A stretch of DNA of 64,000 nt, from NCBI GenBank assembly GCA_006738865.1, contig AP019701.1:2600001-2664000 (forward strand), given 5' to 3'. Origin of the DNA: Allostella sp. ATCC 35155. Its GTDB lineage: Bacteria > Pseudomonadota > Alphaproteobacteria > ATCC43930 > Allostellaceae. Of this stretch, positions 11,725-22,891 are shown piece after piece. The translations under genes were made by a program, and so were the position numbers. Each line of letters opens with the position of its first letter. Position 1 is the stretch's first letter. Under the pieces are notes generated by a model, which had not been told where the DNA came from, did no database searches, and was given only the letters and a program-made list of their open reading frames with translations.

Positions 11725-11796
11725 TGGGCAATGACGGATTCGAACCGCCGACCCTCTCGGTGTAAGCGAGATGCTCTACCGCTGAGCTAATTGCCC
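11725..11796 (-). tRNA. tRNA-Val (TAC)
   Basis: 72-base cloverleaf: acceptor GGGCAAT / ATTGCCC, anticodon stem TCTCG / CGAGA with loop CTTACAC (anticodon TAC), and T-loop TTCGAAT. The discriminator is A. The genome reads CCG after it, so the CCA end is not encoded, in contrast to the Asp, Leu and Glu tRNAs of this window. Confidence 0.96.
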
Positions 11797-11842
11797 GACC
11801 GTCCCGGACGAACGTCGCCGGCCTCCTGCCGCGGAAGCAAAT

Positions 11843-11866
11843 CGGCCGGACGCGAGCGCCCGGCCG
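11843..11866 (-). terminator. probable terminator of hup
   Basis: GC-rich hairpin of about nine pairs with one mismatch (CGGCCGG side at 11843-11849, CCGGCCG side at 11860-11866), 35 bases after the hup stop on the minus strand. It is followed by ATTTGC, only a weak T-run. Confidence 0.45.
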
Positions 11867-11900
11867 TAGCTCCAGCGGAAGAGCCGCGACATCCGCTACA

Positions 11901-12173
11901 TCAGTTGATGGCGTCCTTCAACCCCTTGCCGGCCCGGAACTTGGGCTGCTTCGAGGCCGCGATCTGGATCTTCTCCCCGGTACGCGGGTTCCGGCCTTCC
12001 GACGCTTCCCGATTGGTCGCGAAGAACGTCCCGAACCCGACGAGGCGCACCTCGTCGCCCTTCTTCAACGCCTTCCCGATCAGCTCCATGACGCTGTCGA
12101 CCGCCTTTGCGGCGTCCGCCTTCGACAGGTCGGTATCCGCAGCCACCGCAGCCACGAGATCGTTCTTGTTCAC
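11901..12173 (-). CDS. hup: HU family DNA-binding protein
   Basis: Histone-like nucleoid protein of 90 residues that bends and compacts DNA as a dimer. The body VNKNDLVAAVAAD through RNPRTGEKIQI and the end KFRAGKGLKDAIN match the HU/IHF fold with its DNA-binding arm. The start is GTG at 12173, supported by a very strong GGAGGGAGG seven bases upstream; no ATG is available near it. Location between lon and the two tRNAs is standard in alphaproteobacteria. A TTGACC-N18-TAGACT promoter candidate lies about 70 bases upstream. Confidence 0.96.
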   Translation of the reverse strand: MNKNDLVAAVAADTDLSKADAAKAVDSVMELIGKALKKGDEVRLVGFGTFFATNREASEGRNPRTGEKIQIAASKQPKFRAGKGLKDAIN

Positions 12174-12243
12174 CGTTCGGCCTCCCTCCTGACCAATATT
12201 TCCGCTGGTCGCGACTGCGAAACCTGACCGATGCGGACAGAGA

Positions 12244-12273
12244 AGTCTAGAACGCACGCTCGGGGAGGGTCAA
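12244..12273 (-). promoter_or_regulatory. candidate promoter of hup
   Basis: TTGACC (12268-12273) and TAGACT (12244-12249) on the minus strand, spaced by 18 bases, with transcription expected to start near 12237. That gives hup a leader of about 65 bases. The -10 resembles the TAGACA of the rplM promoter in this window. Confidence 0.55.
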
Positions 12274-12511
12274 TCGAAGGCCGGTTCGTCCGCAGAAGTC
12301 CCCACAATTCGCCTGCCCGTTCCTTAAACACCGCTGATGGGGCGCTTTCGAGTTGAGTGCGCACCCTGGCGATTCCCGATCCGCCCGTTGGGTTCACAAG
12401 AAGATGCTGTGCGGAGAAGCGGCTGGGCTACTTTCGATATTAGCATTCGTTATCACCGGGAGCGCAGCGACCCCCGGGAATTCTGCCTGCCGTAAGAGAT
12501 TCCACCATGCG
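12274..12511. other. non-coding stretch between lon and hup
   Basis: With the flanking promoter and terminator this belongs to a 397-base gap. It is less GC-rich than its surroundings near 12430-12460. I see no coding frame with a ribosome binding site, no tRNA and no clear repeat. The hup promoter is at its left edge and the lon terminator at its right edge. Confidence 0.5.
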
Positions 12512-12544
12512 AAAGGGGCCCCTGGCATTCGCCAGGAGCCCCTT
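12512..12544 (-). terminator. terminator of lon
   Basis: Long hairpin AAGGGGC-C-CCTGGC / GCCAGG-A-GCCCCTT with an ATTC loop: thirteen pairs and one mismatch. It lies 27 bases past the lon stop on the minus strand and is followed by TTTCG. It probably ends the clp-lon transcripts. Confidence 0.75.
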
Positions 12545-12570
12545 CCGGCTCTGCTATGCAGTCGAACGTC

Positions 12571-14979
<2,409 letters not shown>

Positions 14980-14996
14980 CGTGCCTCTGTGGCAGC

Positions 14997-15018
14997 GCGG
15001 GCCGGCGGACCGGCCCGC
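14997..15018. other. hairpin in the clpX-lon gap
   Basis: Perfect 9-bp stem GCGGGCCGG / CCGGCCCGC with a CGGA tetraloop, ending 17 bases before the lon start on the transcribed strand. There is no T-run. Its place in the lon leader suggests partial termination after clpX or control of lon translation; this is inference. Confidence 0.45.
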
Positions 15019-15058
15019 TACGGGGATACCGGAGAAGTGGCGCCCGCCGGAACCGCGT

Positions 15059-16339
15059 TCAAGAGGACCGGTCGGCCGTCCTGCCCGCCACCTCGGCGCG
15101 CCGATCGCCATAACTGTAGAGCGGCTTCGCCCGCCCCTCGATCACTTCGCGCGTGATCACGACCTCCTCGACGCCGTCCAGGGTCGGCAGGTCGTACATC
15201 GTGTCGAGTAGCACGCCCTCCATGATCGACCGCAGGCCGCGCGCGCCGGTCTTGCGCTGGATCGCCTTGCCGGCCACGGCCCGCAGGGCGTCCTCGGCGA
15301 GGGTCAGGCGGATGTCCTCCATCTCGAACAGCCGCTGATACTGCTTCACGAGCGCGTTTTTGGGCTTGCTCAGGATGTCGATCAGCGCCGCCTCGTCGAG
15401 ATCGGTCAGGGTCGCCACGACCGGCAGGCGGCCGACGAACTCCGGAATGAGGCCGAACTTCAGCAGATCCTCGGGCTCGACATCGCGCAGGATCTCGCCG
15501 GTCTGGCGCTCGTCGGGGCCCCGCACCTCGGCGCCGAAGCCGATCGAGGTGCCCTGGCGCCGCTGCGCGATGATCTTCTCCAGGCCGGAGAACGCACCGC
15601 CACAGATGAACAGGATGTTGGTCGTGTCGACCTGCAGGAACTCCTGCTGGGGATGCTTGCGCCCGCCCTGCGGCGGCACGGAGGCGATCGTGCCCTCCAT
15701 GATCTTCAGCAGCGCCTGCTGGACGCCCTCGCCCGAGACGTCGCGGGTGATCGACGGGTTGTCGGACTTGCGGCTGATCTTGTCGACCTCGTCGATGTAG
15801 ACGATGCCGCGCTGCGCCCGCTCGACGTTGTAGTCGGCCGCCTGCAGCAGCTTGAGGATGATGTTCTCGACATCCTCGCCGACATACCCGGCCTCGGTCA
15901 GCGTCGTCGCATCGGCCATCGTGAAGGGCACGTCGATGATCCGCGCCAGGGTCTGCGCCAGCAGGGTCTTGCCGCAGCCGGTCGGCCCGATCAGCAGGAT
16001 GTTCGACTTGGCCAGCTCGACGTCGTTGTTCTTCGCGCTGTGCGCCAGCCGCTTGTAGTGATTGTGGACGGCGACCGACAGGACGCGCTTGGCGTGGAAC
16101 TGGCCGATGACATAGTCGTCCAGAACCTTCGAGATGTCCTGGGGCGTCGGCACGCCGTCGCGCGACTTGACCAGCGTCGTCTTGTGCTCCTCACGGATGA
16201 TGTCCATGCAGAGTTCGACGCACTCGTCGCAGATGAAGACGGTGGGGCCGGCGATCAGCTTGCGCACCTCGTGCTGGCTCTTTCCGCAGAAGGAGCAGTA
16301 GAGGGTGTTCTTCGAATCGCCGCCGCTGGACTTGTTCAT
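15059..16339 (-). CDS. clpX: ATP-dependent Clp protease ATP-binding subunit ClpX
   Basis: AAA+ unfoldase that recognises tagged substrates and feeds them to ClpP; 426 residues. The N-terminal zinc-binding domain has C15, C18, C37 and C40. Walker A GPTGCGKT is at 118-125, and the pore-loop and sensor regions follow in the usual order. The start is the ATG at 16339 ([11 protein letters not shown]). It lies 217 bases after clpP; that gap contains an AT-rich patch with a TTGAC element, so clpX may have its own promoter. Confidence 0.98.
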   Translation of the reverse strand: MNKSSGGDSKNTLYCSFCGKSQHEVRKLIAGPTVFICDECVELCMDIIREEHKTTLVKSRDGVPTPQDISKVLDDYVIGQFHAKRVLSVAVHNHYKRLAHSAKNNDVELAKSNILLIGPTGCGKTLLAQTLARIIDVPFTMADATTLTEAGYVGEDVENIILKLLQAADYNVERAQRGIVYIDEVDKISRKSDNPSITRDVSGEGVQQALLKIMEGTIASVPPQGGRKHPQQEFLQVDTTNILFICGGAFSGLEKIIAQRRQGTSIGFGAEVRGPDERQTGEILRDVEPEDLLKFGLIPEFVGRLPVVATLTDLDEAALIDILSKPKNALVKQYQRLFEMEDIRLTLAEDALRAVAGKAIQRKTGARGLRSIMEGVLLDTMYDLPTLDGVEEVVITREVIEGRAKPLYSYGDRRAEVAGRTADRSS

Positions 16340-16556
16340 AGCCGCTCCAAACGAGATCGGGGGCCGCGGGAGGATGTTAGTCCCGGGGTCGGCTCGCGGA
16401 CAATGCCCAGAATTCCGACCTGTCCGGGAGCCTGCAAGACGCGCGCCGCGGCCCGAGCGCCGGTCGGCGTCCACCATTGGCGCCGATCGGTCGCTCTAAA
16501 CCCATCTATAATATAGGGGGTCCGTCAAGTCCCCCGGTGCCCCCGCCCCGCCCGCG

Positions 16557-17195
16557 TCAGGCCGGACGGGCATCCTCCTCACGCTCGGGCCGACTCAGGA
16601 TGACCTCGTCGATCAGCCCGAAATCGCGCGCTTCACCCGGCGTCAGGAACTTGTCACGCTCCATCGCCCGCTCGATCACGTCGAGCGGCTGGCCGGTATG
16701 GCGGACATAGATGTCGTTGAGCCGCGCCCGAATCGCCAGGATCTCGCGGGCGTGGATCTCGATGTCCGTCGCCTGGCCCTGGGCACCGCCGGAGGGCTGA
16801 TGGATCATGATCCGCGCATTGGGCAGCGCGAATCGCTTGCCCTTGGCTCCGGCCGTCAGCAGGAGCGAGCCCATCGACGCCGCCTGGCCGATGCAGAGCG
16901 TCGCGACCTCGGGCCGGATGTACTGCATCGTGTCGTACATCGCGAGGCCCGACGTCACGACGCCGCCCGGCGAGTTGATGTAGAGCGAGATGTCCTTGGC
17001 CGGATTTTCGGATTCCAGGAACAGCAGCTGGGCACAGACCAGGCTCGACACCGCGTCGTTGACCGGGCCGACCAGGAAGATGATCCGCTCCTTGAGCAGC
17101 CGGGAATAGATGTCATAGGCCCGCTCGCCGCGGTTCGTCTGCTCGACGACCATCGGCACGAGGGTGTTCATCGTGTACTCGTAGGGATCGCGCAT
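16557..17195 (-). CDS. clpP: ATP-dependent Clp protease proteolytic subunit ClpP
   Basis: Serine peptidase that forms the tetradecameric chamber of ClpXP; 212 residues. The catalytic triad is S107 (QAASMGS), H132 (IHQPSGG) and D181 (ERDKF). I choose the ATG at 17195, with GGAG eight bases upstream, over a GTG at 17204. It follows tig by 50 bases in the common tig-clpP-clpX-lon order, so the chaperone and protease genes may share transcripts. Confidence 0.98.
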   Translation of the reverse strand: MRDPYEYTMNTLVPMVVEQTNRGERAYDIYSRLLKERIIFLVGPVNDAVSSLVCAQLLFLESENPAKDISLYINSPGGVVTSGLAMYDTMQYIRPEVATLCIGQAASMGSLLLTAGAKGKRFALPNARIMIHQPSGGAQGQATDIEIHAREILAIRARLNDIYVRHTGQPLDVIERAMERDKFLTPGEARDFGLIDEVILSRPEREEDARPA

Positions 17196-17245
17196 CCGCC
17201 TCACTCCGCTGGCGACCGCAGCCGGCCGCCCCTCTTAGTTTCCGG

Positions 17246-18643
17246 TCAGCCCGCCTGCGGCTCCCCGCCGGCAGCTTCGGGCTGATCATCCGGATCGCGG
17301 AGCAGTTCCTCCACCGGGACCGATCGCTCGCTGACCTTCGCCTGATCGACGATATGGTCCACGACCTTGTCCTCGAACAGCGGCGCGCGGATCGACGCCA
17401 CCGCCTGGGGGTTCTTCTCGTAGAACTCGATGACCTGCCGCTCCTGGCCGGGATACCGCCGGGCTTCCTCGGAGATCGCCTGGTTGATCTCCTCCGGCGC
17501 GACATTGATGTTGTTCAGGCGCCCCACTTCCGCAAGAAGCAGGCCGAGACGAACCCGCCGCTCCGCGATCGCGCGGTACTCCGCCTTCAGGGTCTCGTCG
17601 TCCTTGCCGGCGTCCGGATCGGGCTCGGCGGCCGCCTCGTCCCCGCCCTCGGCCGGAGGCTGGGCGGCGGCAGCCTTGCGCTGCTCCTCGACGCGGCTCC
17701 AGATGCCCTCGAACTCCAGGTCGACCATGCCGGCCGGCACCTCGAAATCGTGGCCTGCCGACAGCTTGTCGAGCAACTCCCGCTTGAGGCGGGCACGGGC
17801 CACCGCGGAGAAATCCTTCTCCATCTCCTGGCGGGCGGCATTGCGCAGCTCGGCCAGCGACGGGAAGCCGATCTGCGTCGCCAACTCGTCGTCGACTTCC
17901 GCCGGAGCCGGCACCTTGATCTCGCTGATGGTGACGGCGAACCGGGCGGGCTGCCCCGCGAGCTGCTTGTTGCCGTACTCCGCGGGGAACGTCACCTCGA
18001 CGTCGAACGGCTGGCCGACTTCACGGCCGATCAGCTGATCCTCGAAGCCGGGGATGAACATGCCGCTGCCGACCTCGAGGTGGAAGCCCTCGGCCTTGCC
18101 CCCGGCGAACGCCTTGCCGTCGACGAAGCCCTCGAAGTCGACGACAGCCACATCGCCCGACTGCACCGGCCGCGGCTCGGCGATCGGCACCGAGCGCTTG
18201 TGCTGCTCGGCCACGCGCTGCAGGGCCTTGTCGATCTCGGCCTCGTCGACCGCGACCCGGAGCCGCTCGAGCTCGATCGCGGCGAAGTCCGTCGGGGTGA
18301 TCGTCGGCAGCACCTCGACCGCCATCGTGTATTCCAGGTCCCCGCCCTCGTTGAAGGACTGGATATCGACCTTGGGCTGAAGCGCCGGGCGCAGGCCACG
18401 CTCTTCCATCGCCATCTGGGCGCCGGCTTCGAGCGTTTCCTGCAGGACTTCCCCGAGCAGGGCCTGGCCGAACCGGCGGCGCAGGACCGGCAGCGGCACC
18501 TTGCCCGGCCGGAAGCCCGGCATGTTTGCCGTCTTGGCAATCTCGGCGAGGCGAGAATCGACCTTGCCGCTCAGCTCGGCCGCCGGGACCGTCACTTTGA
18601 ATTCGCGCTTCAGGCCCTGGCTGGAGGTCTCGACAACATTCAT
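17246..18643 (-). CDS. tig: trigger factor
   Basis: Ribosome-bound chaperone and peptidyl-prolyl isomerase for nascent chains; 465 residues, the usual size. The N-terminal ribosome-binding domain carries the GFRPGKVP signature near residue 43. An FKBP-type isomerase domain follows around 160-245, then a helical C-terminal domain with a Pro/Ala/Glu-rich insert near 340-365. The acidic C-terminus ends in EAAGGEPQAG. Its leader contains two hairpins, the upstream one acting as terminator for tRNA-Leu. Confidence 0.97.
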   Translation of the reverse strand: MNVVETSSQGLKREFKVTVPAAELSGKVDSRLAEIAKTANMPGFRPGKVPLPVLRRRFGQALLGEVLQETLEAGAQMAMEERGLRPALQPKVDIQSFNEGGDLEYTMAVEVLPTITPTDFAAIELERLRVAVDEAEIDKALQRVAEQHKRSVPIAEPRPVQSGDVAVVDFEGFVDGKAFAGGKAEGFHLEVGSGMFIPGFEDQLIGREVGQPFDVEVTFPAEYGNKQLAGQPARFAVTISEIKVPAPAEVDDELATQIGFPSLAELRNAARQEMEKDFSAVARARLKRELLDKLSAGHDFEVPAGMVDLEFEGIWSRVEEQRKAAAAQPPAEGGDEAAAEPDPDAGKDDETLKAEYRAIAERRVRLGLLLAEVGRLNNINVAPEEINQAISEEARRYPGQERQVIEFYEKNPQAVASIRAPLFEDKVVDHIVDQAKVSERSVPVEELLRDPDDQPEAAGGEPQAG

Positions 18644-18667
18644 CGAAGGTTGATTCCTGATCTTAGC

Positions 18668-18684
18668 GGCCGGAAAATCCGGCC
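18668..18684. other. hairpin in the tig leader
   Basis: Perfect 7-bp stem GGCCGGA / TCCGGCC with a 3-base loop, 25 bases upstream of the tig start. It lies downstream of the CCCGAATATTCGGG hairpin. Together they form tandem stem-loops between tRNA-Leu and tig. Confidence 0.4.
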
Positions 18685-18695
18685 CGAGAAGCCCG

Positions 18696-18714
18696 AAAAG
18701 CCCGAATATTCGGG
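18696..18714 (-). terminator. terminator of tRNA-Leu
   Basis: Perfect palindrome CCCGAATATTCGGG (18701-18714) followed on the minus strand by CTTTTC, nine bases after the CCA end of tRNA-Leu. The stem is short but clean and the T-run is adjacent. Confidence 0.65.
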
Positions 18715-18722
18715 AACCATAT

Positions 18723-18807
18723 TGGTGCGGGCGAAGGGACTCGAACCCCCACGACTTGCGTCACCGGAACCTAAATCCGGCGCGTCTACCAGTTCCGCCA
18801 CGCCCGC
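18723..18807 (-). tRNA. tRNA-Leu (TAG)
   Basis: 85-base class II tRNA with long variable arm and encoded CCA. Acceptor GCGGGCG / CGCCCGC, anticodon stem CCGGA / TCCGG with loop TTTAGGT (anticodon TAG, reading CTA), T-loop TTCGAGT and discriminator A. Confidence 0.96.
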
Positions 18808-18850
18808 CCGCAACGACGACCGGCCCCCTGGTCGCCGCAGGTGACCGCGG

Positions 18851-18880
18851 GTTCTACCCCAGGTGCCCGCAGTTCGACAA
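18851..18880 (-). promoter_or_regulatory. candidate promoter of tRNA-Leu
   Basis: TTGTCG and TAGAAC on the minus strand are 18 bases apart, with the -10 about 45 bases before the tRNA 5' end. The match is moderate and rests on position as much as on sequence. Confidence 0.4.
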
Positions 18881-18942
18881 CGCCGTTCCGGCACCCGTCG
18901 CTCCGGGCCATCCGGCCGCGGCCCGCGCCCGCGGGCTGCCGT

Positions 18943-21282
18943 TCACCGGGCGAGCAGTCCGCGCGCGGCCGCGTCGACGATCGCCTCGGCGTCCAGACCA
19001 TGCACGCGGTAGAGATCCTGGATGTCGCCGGACTGGCCGAATCGCTCGACCCCGAGCGGCACGACACGCCGCCCGGAGACGCTGCCGAGCCACGAGAGCG
19101 CGGCAGGGTGTCCGTCGACGACCGTGACGATCGCGGCGTCCGGGGCCAGCGGCTCGAGCAGCCGGGCGATGCGCGAACGCAGCCCCTCCGCACGCCAGCC
19201 CGCGTGGAGGCGATCGGCGGAGGTCACCGCCAGCAGGCCGGCCCCGGGGACATCTTCCAGGATCTGCCCGTGCGCATCCTTGGCCTCCGGTGCGACGGCC
19301 CCGGTATAGACGATGGCGAGCGGCGCGCCGACGGCGGGCTCCATCGCCCAGTACCCGCCCGACAGCACCGCCTCGCGCCGCGCCCCGGCATCGCCGGCGG
19401 GTGCGGGCTGCTCCAGGCTGCGGGTCGACAGGCGGAGATAAACCGAACCGCCGTCCTCGGCCTGCATGTGGCGGAAGGCCCAGGCCATGATGATGGCGAG
19501 TTCGTCGACATAGGCCGGCTCGAAGCTGGTCAGGCCCGGCTGTCCGATCCCGATCAACGGCGTCGCGATGGACTGGTGCGCACCGCCCTCCGGCGCCAGC
19601 GTCAAGCCCGACGGCGTCGCCACCACCATGAAGCGGGCGTCCTGGTAGCAGGCATAGTTCAGGGCATCGAGCCCGCGCTTGATGAAGGGATCGTAGAGCG
19701 TACCGATCGGCAGCAGGCGCCGACCGAAGAGGCTGTCCGTCAGGCCGAAGGCGGCCAGGGTGAGGAAGAGATTGTGCTCGGCGATGCCGAGTTCGACATG
19801 CTGTCCGCCCGGCCCCATCGCCCAGCGCTGGGCGGAGACGACTTTCTCGTCGCGGAACGTGTCGTGCCGTTCGGAGCGGTCGAAGATGCCGCGCCGGTTG
19901 ACCCAACCGCCGAGGTTCGTCGAGACCGTGACGTCGGGCGAGGTAGTGACGATCCGCTCGGCCAGAACCGTCTCGCCGGCCGCCAGCTCCGAGAGGATGC
20001 GGCCGAACCCCTCCTGCGTCGACATCCGCGGCGCCGCCGGGACCGGCAGCGCGTCCGGCACCGGCACGCTCTGGTCGTGATGCCGTCGGAATCCCTCCTG
20101 GGCGAACGGCACCCGCGCAAGGAACGCCTGCAGCACGGACTGCGGCAGGTCGAGCCCCGCGAACGGCTCCCACTCCTCCCCGTCGGCGATCCGGTTCGCC
20201 TTCTTGAAGCCGGCCATCTGCTCGCGGTTCATCAGCCCGGCGTGGTTGTCCTTGTGGCCGGCGAAGGGCAGGCCGAAGCCCTTGACCGTGTAGGCGATGA
20301 AGCAAGTCGGCACGTCGTCCGTCACCGCCTCGAACGCCTCCAGCACCGTCTCGATGTCGTGGCCGGCGAGGTTGGTCATCAGATCGCTCAACGCCTCGTC
20401 GTCGAGTTCGTCGAGCAGCCGCCGGATGCCCGGCAGGTGGCCGATGTCGCGCTCCAGCCGCGGCCGCCAGGCGCTGCCGCCCTTGAAGACCAGGGCCGAA
20501 TAGAGCGAATTCGGGCAGGCGTCGATCCAGTCCCGGAGCGCCCCGCCGTCGGGCCGCCGGAAGGCCGCTTCCAGCTTCTTGCCGTACTTCAGCGTGACGA
20601 CCCGCCAGCCCATGCTCTGGAAGATGCCGTCGATGCGCATGAAGAGCCGGTCGGAGACGACGCTGTCCAGGCTCTGCCGGTTGTAGTCGATGATCCACCA
20701 GAGATTGCGGACATCGTGCTTCCAGCCTTCGAGCATCGCCTCGAAGACATTGCCCTCGTCGAGCTCCGCATCGCCCACGACGGCGACCATGCGGCCGGCG
20801 GGGGCGTGGGTCGGCACCATCTCCTTGAGCCGCAGATAGTCCTGGGCGATCGAGGCGAAGGTGGTCATGGCGACGCCGAGGCCGACCGAGCCGGTCGAGA
20901 AGTCGACGTCGTCCGCGTCCTTGGTGCGCGAGGGGTAGGACTGGGCGCCGCCGAGCGCGCGGAAGCGCATCAGCCGCTCGCGGTCCTGGCGACCCAGCAG
21001 GTACTGGATGGCGTGATAGATCGGGCTCGCGTGCGGCTTCACCGCAACCCGGTCCTGCGGCCGGAGCAGGGAAAAATAGAGCGCCGTCATGATGGTGGCG
21101 CAGGAGGCGCTGGATGCCTGGTGACCGCCGACCTTGAGGCCGTCCCGGCTCGGGCGCTCGTGGTTGGCCTGATGGATCATCCAGGAGGACAGCCAGAGCA
21201 CCTTGCGTTCGAGTTCGCGCAGCACGGCGTACCGGTCGCCCGACGCAGGTTCGGGATAGACCTCGATCGGGAGCGCGCTCAT
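18943..21282 (-). CDS. AceE/transketolase-like thiamine diphosphate enzyme
   Basis: A 779-residue protein built like homodimeric pyruvate dehydrogenase E1 or transketolase. Residues 1-330 hold the TPP-pyrophosphate domain with the motif GDAELDEG (170-177) and the metal/TPP asparagine N201 (DYNRQSLD). The pyrimidine domain follows at about 440-640, with the conserved glutamate in VELGIAEHNLF. The AceE-like NxQxLD end of the TPP motif favours a pyruvate dehydrogenase-type 2-oxoacid enzyme over transketolase, but no E2 or E3 gene is nearby. It lies 38 bases after malonyl-CoA decarboxylase with GGAGGAACCG before the ATG. The real substrate is unknown. Confidence 0.85.
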   Translation of the reverse strand: MSALPIEVYPEPASGDRYAVLRELERKVLWLSSWMIHQANHERPSRDGLKVGGHQASSASCATIMTALYFSLLRPQDRVAVKPHASPIYHAIQYLLGRQDRERLMRFRALGGAQSYPSRTKDADDVDFSTGSVGLGVAMTTFASIAQDYLRLKEMVPTHAPAGRMVAVVGDAELDEGNVFEAMLEGWKHDVRNLWWIIDYNRQSLDSVVSDRLFMRIDGIFQSMGWRVVTLKYGKKLEAAFRRPDGGALRDWIDACPNSLYSALVFKGGSAWRPRLERDIGHLPGIRRLLDELDDEALSDLMTNLAGHDIETVLEAFEAVTDDVPTCFIAYTVKGFGLPFAGHKDNHAGLMNREQMAGFKKANRIADGEEWEPFAGLDLPQSVLQAFLARVPFAQEGFRRHHDQSVPVPDALPVPAAPRMSTQEGFGRILSELAAGETVLAERIVTTSPDVTVSTNLGGWVNRRGIFDRSERHDTFRDEKVVSAQRWAMGPGGQHVELGIAEHNLFLTLAAFGLTDSLFGRRLLPIGTLYDPFIKRGLDALNYACYQDARFMVVATPSGLTLAPEGGAHQSIATPLIGIGQPGLTSFEPAYVDELAIIMAWAFRHMQAEDGGSVYLRLSTRSLEQPAPAGDAGARREAVLSGGYWAMEPAVGAPLAIVYTGAVAPEAKDAHGQILEDVPGAGLLAVTSADRLHAGWRAEGLRSRIARLLEPLAPDAAIVTVVDGHPAALSWLGSVSGRRVVPLGVERFGQSGDIQDLYRVHGLDAEAIVDAAARGLLAR

Positions 21283-21320
21283 CGGTTCCTCCGCTGGCGG
21301 GATCGGGCTTCGGCGGCCCG

Positions 21321-22748
21321 CTAGCCCTTGGCGAGGCTGCGGATCGCGGACGAGGCCGACACCTTGCCCTCGCCGCGATAGGCCTCGTGGTTCTCGTCGA
21401 TGCTGTCAAAGCGATAGAGATAGTTGACCATCATCCCGAACGACTGGCGCATGCCCTTGGGGGACGGATCGGCCATCCAGTCGAGGCGCTCGACGCGAGC
21501 GCCGTTCGTCAGGTGGAAATGGGCGACCGGATCGAGCGCGCGCCGCCCCTTCGGGCGCAGCGACGTCAGGTAGCGCGCGCCCAGGCGCTCCAGCGGCGGG
21601 CGCAGAGCCTCGACCAGCGCCGGACGCGCCGTCCAGGAGCCGTCCGCGAGGGCGACGACGGCCCCGCCCTCGATGCCGTGCGCCGCCGCCTCGACCTGCT
21701 CCCGCTCGGTCGGCTTCAGCAGATCCTCGAAGCCGCCCTCGGCGATGCGGCCGTCGAGCCAGCCGCGAAATCCCGGGATGGGCGACAGGGTCGCGAAGAT
21801 CTTGAGGTTGCGCAGCTCGGCCGACAGCAGATCGACGACCCGCTTGATCAGGAAGTTGCCGAAGCTGATGCCGTCGAGCCCCCGCTGGCAGTTCGAGATC
21901 GAATAGAAGATGGCCGTGTCCGCCGCCTTCGGGTCGACGATCGGCGCGCTCTCGTCGAGCAGCGGCTCGATATGGCTGGAGATGCCGTTGACGAGCGCGA
22001 CCTCGACGAAGATCAGCGGCTCGTGCGGCATGCGCGGATGGAAGAAGGCAAAGCAGCGCCGGTCCGCTTCGAGGCGGTTCTTGAGGTCGCGCCAGTCGCG
22101 GATGGCATGGACCGCCTCATAGGCGATCAGTTTCTCCAGCAGGGCCGCCGGCGCTTCCCAGGTGATGCGCTGCAACTCCAGGAAGCCGACGTCGAACCAT
22201 GACGCGAGCAGCGCATGGAGGTCCGAGTCGAGCTGCGCCAGCTCCGGATTGCGCCGTGCCAGGGGCAGCAGTTCGGCCCGCAGGTCGATCAGAAACTTGA
22301 CCCCCTCGGGCAGCCCGTTGAACTGGCGGAGCAGCCGCACGCTCGGCGCCTCCAGCGCCCGCGCGAGGTCGCGTTCGGCCTTGGCGACGTCCGCGCCCGA
22401 TGCGGCGACGACCGCCGCGGCAGCATTGCGCACCGCGTCATGGTCGCGTCCGAAATCCGTGGCCAGCATCTGCAGGAAGCGCTCGCGCCCGACCGGACTG
22501 AGTTCGAGATAGGCCCGGCCGAGTTCGGCCGCCCGCTGACGGGCCGAGACCTCGCCGCCCTTGCCGTCCAGGCAGTCCCGCATCTGCGCATGCAGGCGCA
22601 GGGCGTCCTCGCTGGGCAGGTCGGGTCGGGGCGGTGCCCCCACCACCCCGCGTGCCTGGGCCGCAACGTCCCGCCACGCGGCCCGGAGATTGCCGATCGT
22701 GCGGTCGAGGACGCCGTCGAAGAAGCCGGTCGCAGTCCGTTCGTTCAT
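21321..22748 (-). CDS. malonyl-CoA decarboxylase
   Basis: Converts malonyl-CoA to acetyl-CoA and CO2 in the cytoplasm. The 475-residue protein has the helical N-terminal domain (about 1-185) and the acetyltransferase-like catalytic domain. The known catalytic Ser/His pair of the family corresponds to S322 (in LSPIPGF) and H412 (in HFHLTNGA). Conserved FHPRMPHEPLIFVEVAL and ISNCQRGLDGISFGN stretches support the call. First gene of a two-gene operon with the AceE-like enzyme. No malonate transporter or malonyl-CoA synthetase gene is adjacent. Confidence 0.95.
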   Translation of the reverse strand: MNERTATGFFDGVLDRTIGNLRAAWRDVAAQARGVVGAPPRPDLPSEDALRLHAQMRDCLDGKGGEVSARQRAAELGRAYLELSPVGRERFLQMLATDFGRDHDAVRNAAAAVVAASGADVAKAERDLARALEAPSVRLLRQFNGLPEGVKFLIDLRAELLPLARRNPELAQLDSDLHALLASWFDVGFLELQRITWEAPAALLEKLIAYEAVHAIRDWRDLKNRLEADRRCFAFFHPRMPHEPLIFVEVALVNGISSHIEPLLDESAPIVDPKAADTAIFYSISNCQRGLDGISFGNFLIKRVVDLLSAELRNLKIFATLSPIPGFRGWLDGRIAEGGFEDLLKPTEREQVEAAAHGIEGGAVVALADGSWTARPALVEALRPPLERLGARYLTSLRPKGRRALDPVAHFHLTNGARVERLDWMADPSPKGMRQSFGMMVNYLYRFDSIDENHEAYRGEGKVSASSAIRSLAKG

Positions 22749-22891
22749 GCCATGGAATTAGCGCACCGCCCGACCACCCGGCAAGCCGGCGGATTGGTGC
22801 CGTCTCGGATTGTGCGGCGCTGCGCCGCAGCGCACCATCCGGCGCGGTGGAGGCGGGTTGTCCATCGGGTTCGGCGCGAGGAACCAACAGC

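Noticed and set aside
16495-16535. Heat-shock (RpoH) promoter before clpX
   Set aside because: CTTGAC and CCTATAT both occur on the minus strand, but only six bases apart, so they cannot be one promoter.
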